Part shown: piece by piece, positions 35,001-44,000 of the stretch
How positions within the stretch are numbered: the first letter of the stretch is position 1
How the letters are laid out: every line of letters starts with the position of its first letter
Assembly: GCA_009667805.1 (NCBI GenBank)
Contig: CM019075.1
Coordinates: forward strand, 15,019,738-15,083,737
From: Leptobrachium leishanense
Taxonomy: Eukaryota > Chordata > Amphibia > Anura > Megophryidae
Length of the DNA stretch: 64,000 bases
Direction: 5' to 3'
Notes under the pieces: generated by a model
Database searches by the model: none
What the model was told of the DNA's origin: nothing
Seen by the model: the letters and a program-made list of their open reading frames with translations, nothing else
Program-made: the position numbers and the translations under genes

Positions 35001-38000
35001 GCCCTCTCTTTCTTCTGATTGGCCGAGAGGACAGGCCCGTTACAGAAGTTCTCTGGCACACCAGATGTTTCTGAACTACACATCTTATGATGCTTTGTCC
35101 CACATATGGCTCGCTGAGCATCATGGGGCATGTAGTTCAGAAACATCTGAAGTGACAGGGTTGGAAAATGCTGGATTAGAAGATACAGCAACCATCACCT
35201 TAGCTTCCCCTGTATAGTGTGCAAAAAGGTGCAAACCTCACCTTAACCTTTGTGGGATCGCTTCTCTCTGGCGAATGGTCCTGGCGCAGAGTCAGACGCA
35301 ATGTCTTCACATGGTCCTGATGAAGAAAGCAGACAAATGGGATAAACATCAGGTCATCATCTCGCCAAGTGGATTAACAGGCGTCAAAACCCTTATCTGT
35401 GGTCTCCCCAGCTGTCTGAGGAAGTCACTTGTCTGATCCTTTAAAGTGCTTTACAGAGTGTCGGCAGGGATTACACAAAGTGCAAGTCATCTGCTTCCAG
35501 GAAACACAAGGTTACAATGACCTAGGTCACCGCGAGTCCTAAAAGTCGAAATCTGGGACATTTTAATAATTTAAAGGGACGCTACAGGACAGAGGAGACA
35601 TCTGCTTATTTCTGATGAATTGGGTAAAACATTTAAAAACCATCCAAGGAGTTAAGAAAAAAATGCAGCTAAAAGGTCAATAATTATATTTTAGTCACCG
35701 TTTCTCCCCGCTGTGGTTTAGGAAGCTCCTCCCATTTTATCCACAGCTTCTTAATTCCTGGTTAGCAGCTGCTCGCCGTCCAATCAGATTCTGATTTAGT
35801 GCACGATTTCCTGCTGCTGCACCAAGCTGAATTAATATCAGGCTTCTACAGGACAAATATTGGACACGGAAAGGCCCAAGAGAAAATACTGAGCTCATTA
35901 CAGTGTGATCACTCAATGCAAGAGCAGGCCATACTGAGCTCATTACAGTGCGATCAGCCAATACAAGAGCAGGCCATACTGAGCTCATTACAGTGTGATC
36001 ACTCAATGCAAGAGCAGGCCATACTGAGCTCATTACAGTGCGATCAGCCAATGCAAGAGCAGGCCATACTGAGCACATTACAGAGAGATCAGCCAATGCA
36101 AGACCAGGCCATACTGAGCTCATTACAGTGCGATCACTCAATGCAAGAGCAGGCCATACTGAGCACATTACAGTGCAATCACTCAATGCAAGAGCAGGCC
36201 ATACTGAGCTCATTACAGAGACATCAGCCAATGCAAGACCAGGCCATACTGAGCACATTACAGAGAGATCAGCCAATGCAAGAACAGGCCATACTGAGCA
36301 CATTACAGAGAGATCCGCCAATGCAAGTGCAGGCCATACTGAGCTCATTACAGAGAGATCAGCCAATGCAAGAGCAGGCCATACTGAGCTCACTACAGAG
36401 CAATCACTCAATGCAAGAGCAGGCCATACTGAGCTCACTACAGTGAGATCACGCAATGCAAGAGGCTGTACTGAGCTCACTACAAAGTAATCACTCAATG
36501 CAAGAGCAGGCTGTACTGAGCTCATCACAGAGCAATCACACAATGCCTGGACACTGTACCAAGCTCAGTATGATGGAGCAGGGAAGACGAGCTTCCGGAA
36601 AACATGGCGACAGGTCAGTGGGTGGGGAAAACTCCCAGGAATTTCACAAAATCTAAAAACTATTTGTGACATTATTTCCCTATAAACCTGCCAGGGCAAT
36701 GTATGTACTTACACCACATGTCCTATACGGAGCTGTACTGGTTCCAGTGCTCGGAGTGACCAGTCAAACCAGTTACACCTTGAGAAGAGAAACGTGTGGA
36801 GCAGTCAGGCAGGTCGGTTATCTGCCGAACACTCTGCTCACACAGTGCGCTCAATGCCTTAAATCCACGAAGGAAACGGTGACACAATTTATAGCGCATC
36901 TAGCGTCCACATACGCGCGGCGGACAGAGGGCATTGTCACAGAAAACGACCCAGTAACGCAATCGTGACACATTTTGTAGGACGCTTTTACTGGCCTGAC
37001 AGTAACATGAGCTCAGTTTACTGTTCCACAATAAATAAAAATGACAGACAGCAGCCAGTGCGGCACAAAGGGTTTAAGTGCGGCTTCGGGTGAGTCTGCT
37101 TTCAGGAATTCACACTTACATCACGCCACTCGTACAGAGCCCATCTCAGCTTACATCAAGGCAGACTCAGGCCCACATCAAGCCCTGTCTCATTCCTGGG
37201 GCCATCACCTGGCTTCCCAATTAAATCAACGTGGCTACCTGGCTCTGCTGGGACCATTGACAATTCCAGCAACTAGCGATACAATTCTAGTTACATAATA
37301 TTCTTCCAATAGTAACAAAACCCTCTGCAAATAACTTATTATTTTACTATAATGGACTCTTCATAGACTGGAATACAGTATTATATTACTGAGCTTTGTA
37401 CAATACTGCTCACGAACAATTGCACGCTATAAATTTACCTCTACTGCCTACAAAGCATTATACTGTGCTGTTTATGCACCGAGCAGTCGTTCTGTCCTCT
37501 ATACTTGATTCTATGAGGATTTCTACACGGATGATGCACAAAGCATTATACTGTGCTGTTTATGCACCGAGCAGTCGTTCTATCCTCTATACTTGATTCT
37601 ATGAGGATTTCTACACGGATGATGCACAAAGCATTATACTGTGCTGGTCATGCACCGAGCAGTCGTTCTATCATCTATATTTGATCCTATGAGGATTTCT
37701 ACATGGATGATGCACAAAGCATTATACTGTGCTGTTCGTTATATTTGATTCTATGAGGATTTCTACACGGATGATGCACAAAGCATTATACTGTGCTGTT
37801 TATGCACCGAGCAGTCGTTCTGTCCGTTATATTTGATCCTATGAGGATTTCTACACGGATGATGCACAAAGCATTATACTGTGCTGTTTATGCACCGAGC
37901 AGTCGTTCTGTCCTCTTGATCCTATGAGGATTTCTACACGGATGATGCACAAAGCATTATACTGTGCTGTTCATGCACCGAGCAGTCGTTCTATCATCTA

Positions 38001-41000
38001 TATTTGATCCTATGAGGATTTCTACATGGATGATGCACAAAGCATTATACTGTGCTGTTTATGCACCGAGCAGTCGTTCTATCCTCTTGATTCTATGAGG
38101 ATTTCTACACGGATGATGCACAAAGCATTATACTGTGCTGTTTATGCACCGAGCAGTCGTTCTGTCCGTTATACTTGATTCTATGAGAATTTCTACACGG
38201 ATGATGCACAAAGCATTATACTGTGCTGTTTATGCATTGAGCAGTCGTTCTATCCTCTTGATTCTATGAGGATTTCTACACGGATGATGCACAAAGCATT
38301 ATACTGTGCTGTTTATGCACCGAGCAGTCGTTCTATCCTCTTGATTCTATGAGAATTTCTACACGGATGATGCACAAAGCATTATACTGTGCTGTTTATG
38401 CATTGAGCAGTCGTTCTATTCTCTTGATTCTATGAGGATTTCTACACGGATGATGCACAAAGCATTATACTGTGCTGTTTATGCATTGAGCAGTCGTTCT
38501 ATTCTCTTGATTCTATGAGGATTTCTACACGGATGATGCACAAAGCATTATACTGTGCTGTTTATGCACCGAGCAGTCGTTCTGTCCTTGATCCTATGAG
38601 GATTTCTACACGGATGATGCACAAAGCACGGTAGTTATCCGTTGCGACCACATTGAATTTGGACGACTCAGAGAAGGAAGATCTGACGTCAGCTGGAGAA
38701 GCTGCTGCATGTAACGGTGAACAACATTGCAAGTGTTATTCCTAAGCGCAAACTGTGTCTTTTCTCCATTCAACACTTTTCTTCTAGCATTGTTTGCAAC
38801 ACCGGGGAATAAACTCTGGCGACCTTAAAGCAGCCGATCTCCCCAGACATAACAAAAACAACTGGAAAGCAACAGTGGGCAACTCCGACCGCAACACCGG
38901 CCGAAACATGCACCAAGTAACTTTGACAGATGGAAAAGAACGGCAAAAAGATACGGTGGCAGTTCCCAAAATAGTGAATTCTGCGGAGTATCGATGCACT
39001 TAATCCACCGTAGTTTGTCAACGTAAAGCATGGTTCTTTCAACGATTAGAGCACGGTTTAGTGAATAATCCCTTTAAACATAGCTCCGGTATCAGGCATA
39101 TTATGGATAGGAACTGGCCTAATAATAATTTTTCCCACGTGTGGAATTGTGATGAAATAACAAGGAAATGCTGCATTTTAGCCCAAAATTATGGTAGAAA
39201 AGAATATATAAAGTAACAAGTGCAGGGATTTAATGGTTTAGAGCGGAAAATCGACGACCTGGGGAAGTGTTTTCCCGCACCCCTAAAACACGGGATCAGC
39301 AAGCTTGGCCCTCCAGAGGTTTTGCAACTACGTGCCCCTTAGGCTGAGCAATGCATCATGGGTGTAACGGATGCCCCGCGTCTTCAAAGCCCTCACGCCG
39401 CACGGTACGCCCTGCAGCAGGAAAGGGTTAACACAGAAAATAAATATGTAGGAAATAGTCATATATCCCTCCCCCAATCAAATATCCACCCATGTCCTTT
39501 TCGATACGCGCCCTGATTTCACCCTAATGAATAATATGTATACGTTTTCTTTCGTCACTTTTTTTCCCGCGTTTACATTTGGTGACGGTTGGGAAGCACC
39601 TGAGTATCATGCGCCACATGCCAACACGTCACAGCTAAGGAATGCGGCCCTGTACAGTGATACCGAGCACCCCACCCCCCCCAGAAGGTGGCACCGCGCG
39701 GAAACTACCCGAGCCACACATTTCTGATGAGTGTTACATTGCGCTGAAACGCAGAGCACTCAGAGTATCACTCCGGCATTCACATCACCGGGATAAAAGC
39801 CACAAACAATCCATAGAAATGACACGAACCTTATGCCACTTGTTCTCCGGGTATCACTATGTATTTTTTGTCTTTATCGTCCAGCGCTGCGGAATATGTC
39901 AGCGCTATATATAATAATGTAGTTACTTTATATCCTCTCAGGTTACATTTAATGTGTGTATAAATATATATACGCGCACACATTCTATGCAAAGCTCCTG
40001 CACTCACAGACGCCAAACAATGTCTGCGAAGCCTGGGGCTCTGCTCGACAGCAGAAAAAGCAAGCTGGGACAAGAGCTAGCACTCTAGGGTCATAATAAT
40101 AAAAAATAAACATTAACTTTATCGATGCATATTAACCCTTTCACTGCAGAGGACGTGTGGGGAACGTCCTCATTGACTCCCAAGAAAAGATAGGGGGGGT
40201 TCCTTTGAACCCCAATATCTCCCGGCAGCTAGCAGGGTCGTGTTTGGTATCATTAGAAAGGCCAGAGCACGGCCTTTCCAAAGATACCAAATATGACCAT
40301 GTTTAAAGTAAAGAAAAAAAATAAAAAAAATAATAATGATAAAAAAAAGGAAAAAAGTGTTTTTTTAAGACGTGAAATGGCTCAGCAGTGAAGGGGTTAA
40401 AAAAAGTCAACCTTTAAGCTGGCGGTGAAACGCTGTGAGCTGAAACATTGACTTTTTTTAACGTGCATCACTAAGGTTTGTTATTTCATTAAGACCCTAG
40501 AGTGCTAGCTCTTGTTCCCGCTTATATAGAATACGCACAACCACACTGTAAGCTGATATCTATCCCATTTTCCTTCACCCTGCATAATATTTCCACAAGA
40601 ATAATTACAGGTGTTCAGGAGATTACTGTACGGCTGCGACAGGCTGCAGGATTTCAAAAGGATCATTAGAACGTCCTCGTCATATCATGTTTTTTAATAT
40701 TCTGGATCGGACAAGCACAATTTGTTTTTGGCTGGATTCGCCCCAAATCTATAAAAAAAATCCAAACCATCTGAACAATACAAGCTGGATAAATCAGGGA
40801 TTGACGATCACAGGGGCCATAATCTCACCTCTAAATCAGGGGGGGGGGGGGTCTCAAACTCCGGCAACCCCCAGATGGTGATGACCTACAATTCCCAAAA
40901 TTCTTTGAATGCAATAAGTGGACAGAGAATCATGGGGGGGGGGGGGGGGGGTTGTAGTTCAGCAACATTTTGTAGGAGCAGAGTTTGGGACCCCCTGCTC

Positions 41001-44000
41001 TAAATCCTAGATTATTGTATTGTTCTTAAGGTAGAAAGTTTAGCCGGATCCCAAACCTGCGGCAGCTCAGCCTGATCCCAAACCTGCGGCAGCTCAGCCG
41101 GATCCCAAACCTGCGGCAGCTCAGCCGGATCCCAAACCTGCGGCAGCTCAGCCGGATCCCAAACCTGCGACAGCTCAGCCGGATCCCAAACCTGCAGGCA
41201 GTTTAGCCTGTTCCCAAACCTGCAGGCAGCTTAGCCTGTTCCCAAACCTGCAGGCAGCTTAGCCTGTTCCCAAACCTGCAGGCAGCTTAGCCTGTTCCCA
41301 AACCTGCAGGCAGCTTAGCCTGTTCCCAAACCTGCAGGCAGCTTAGCCTGTTCCCAAACCTGCAGGCAGCTTAGCCTGTTCCCAAACCTGCAGGCAGCTT
41401 AGCCTGTTCCCAAACCTGCAGGCAGCTTAGCCTGTTCCCAAACCTGCAGGCAGCTTAGCCTGTTCCCAAACCTGCGGCAGCTTAGCCTGTTCCCAAACCT
41501 GCAGGCAGCTTAGCCTGTTCCCAAACCTGCAGGCAGCTTAGCCTGTTCCCAAACCTGCGGCAGCTTAGCCTGTTCCCAAACCTGCGGCAGCTTAGCCTGT
41601 TCCCAAACCTGCAGGCAGCTTAGCCTGTTCCCAAACCTGCGGCAGCTTAGCCTGTTCCCAAACCTGCGGCAGCTTAGCCTGTTCCCAAACCTGCGGTAGC
41701 TGGCTCCTGGGCATTCCTGCTGGCTCCCAGGGATGAAATGATCCCATCACGGCTTGGCGTAAATAAATAATATATTTACAAGGCTTGGTGTAAATAAACA
41801 GTAAATACATGATATATTTACAGGGCTGGGCGTAAATACACGATACATTTACAGGGCTGGGCGTAAATAAATAACAGTAACAATGTTACCGTCTGAGGAA
41901 GAAACAAGACGCCGGGAGGTTGGGGGTTAAAGCCCTTTTCCCACAGGAATCCAGACATTCCAAGCCCAGGGAGAAACTTGACACAGCCACATTGTTTGGG
42001 CTTGTTCCTCCCCTTCTTCCGCAGCCAGGCTGGCCCCCCCCCGCCCCCCATTAATGGCTTTGTGTGCTGCTGTAAAACACAAAGGATTATATGAATGGCT
42101 GCTCCTGTTCCTTGGGAGATGCTGCTCACAATGTCCGTCACGCCTCGCGCTGCAGAATTGCGTTATGTTATCTAACCTTCGTACAGGGGTCGGCCAGATC
42201 TGCTGGTTAGCCGGTCCATGACTCCATCGCACGATGTGTAGCAGACCCTGGTTATAAAGTTATTGTCTGGAATATGCTGGCAGTTATAGACAAAGATGAT
42301 GGACTCGGGGGGACAGACCGGTGACAGGACATTGCACTCTGTGGATGAGGTGGATTGTAAGCTCTGTGGGTCAGTCATTATGTATCAGATGTTTGAGGAA
42401 GAGAGAGTGATACGAAGCTGCATCTCCAGATACACAGGATTTCTGGTGGATTCCTCCCGTCGCACCGGATTAATGACATCTCTACATATATTCAGACTGC
42501 CCGGTCACGGAAACCTGTGTCAGCGGGTAACCCCGGCACGAGGAGGGCAAATAACTCCGCATGGACCTGTACAGGGTCTCATTTCAGATTAATGGATCAT
42601 ATTGAATATTAACATTGGAAATCCCAGACTCCTTGTATTGTGTCCTCTGTGTATTATGTATAACACAGACATATCAGTGAATCCCAGACTCCCTGTATTG
42701 TGTCCTCTGTGTGTATTATGTGTAACGCAGACATATCAGTGAATCCCAGGCTCCCTGTATTGTGTCCTCTCTGTGTATTATGTGTAACGCAGACATATCA
42801 GTGAATCCCAGGCTCCCTGTATTGTGTCCTCTCTGTGTATTATGTGTAACGCAGACATATCAGTGAATCCCAGGCTCCCTGTATTGCGTCCTCTCTGTGC
42901 ATTATGTGTAACGCAGACATATCAGTGAATCCCGGGCTCCCTGTATTGTGTCCTCTGTGTATTATGTGTAACGCAGACATATCAGTGAATCCCAGGCTCC
43001 CTGTATTGTGTCCTCTCTGTGTATTATGTGTAACGCAGACATATCAGTGAATCCCAGACTCCCTGTATTGTGTCCTCTCTGTGAAACGCAGACGTATGAA
43101 TGAATCCCAGACTCCCTGTATTGTTGTCCTGTATGTTGATACATTTCGGATCAAAAACAGAAAGAAGGTATAATGCAGCCGTCATGGTCACACCAGTAAC
43201 ATGTACATAAGCCAGTAATTATCCAAACAGAAAACCTCAGCGCACCCCACAGTGACAGCACCCCAACAACACCCATCAGCATCCCCAAAACTCCACTGAC
43301 AACACATAGCCCCCTATAGGGAGAGCAGACACCGCAGGATGATCTGCCTGATGATTCCATATACACAAACACAACATGCACTGAGCTAGTGGGGTATAGA
43401 TGAGTGTGTATTCAGGTGATGGGGTGTATAGGTGTGTGTGTGTGTGTGTATACGGGTGATGGGGTGTATAGGTGTGTGTGTATACGGGTGATGGGGTGTA
43501 TAGGTGTGTGTGTATACGGGTGATGGGGTGTATAGGTGTGTGTGTATACGGGTGATGGGGTGTATAGGTGTGTGTGTGTATACAGGTGATGGGGTGTATA
43601 GGTGTGTGTGTATACGGGTGATGGGGTGTATAGGTGTGTGTGTATACGGGTGATGGGGTGTATAGGTGTGTGTGTATACGGGTGATGGGGTGTATAGGTG
43701 TGTGTGTATATGGGTGATGGGGTGTATAGGTGTGTGTGTATACGGGTGATGGGGTGTATAGGTGTTGTGTGTATACAGGTGATGGGGTGTATAGGTGTGT
43801 GTGTATACGGGTGATGGGGTGTATAGGTGTGTGGTGTATACGGGTGATGGGGTGTATAGGTGTGTGTGTATACGGGTGATGGGGTGTATAGGTGTGTGTG
43901 TGTATACAGGTGATGGGGTGTATAGGTGTGTGTGTATACGGGTGATGGGGTGTATAGGTGTGTGTGTATACGGGTGATGGGGTGTATAGTGTGTTGTGTA

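Noticed and set aside
35799..36446. 215-codon frame with LQCDHSMQEQAILSS repeats
   Set aside because: 45-bp intronic minisatellite, open on both strands because its period is 15 codons.
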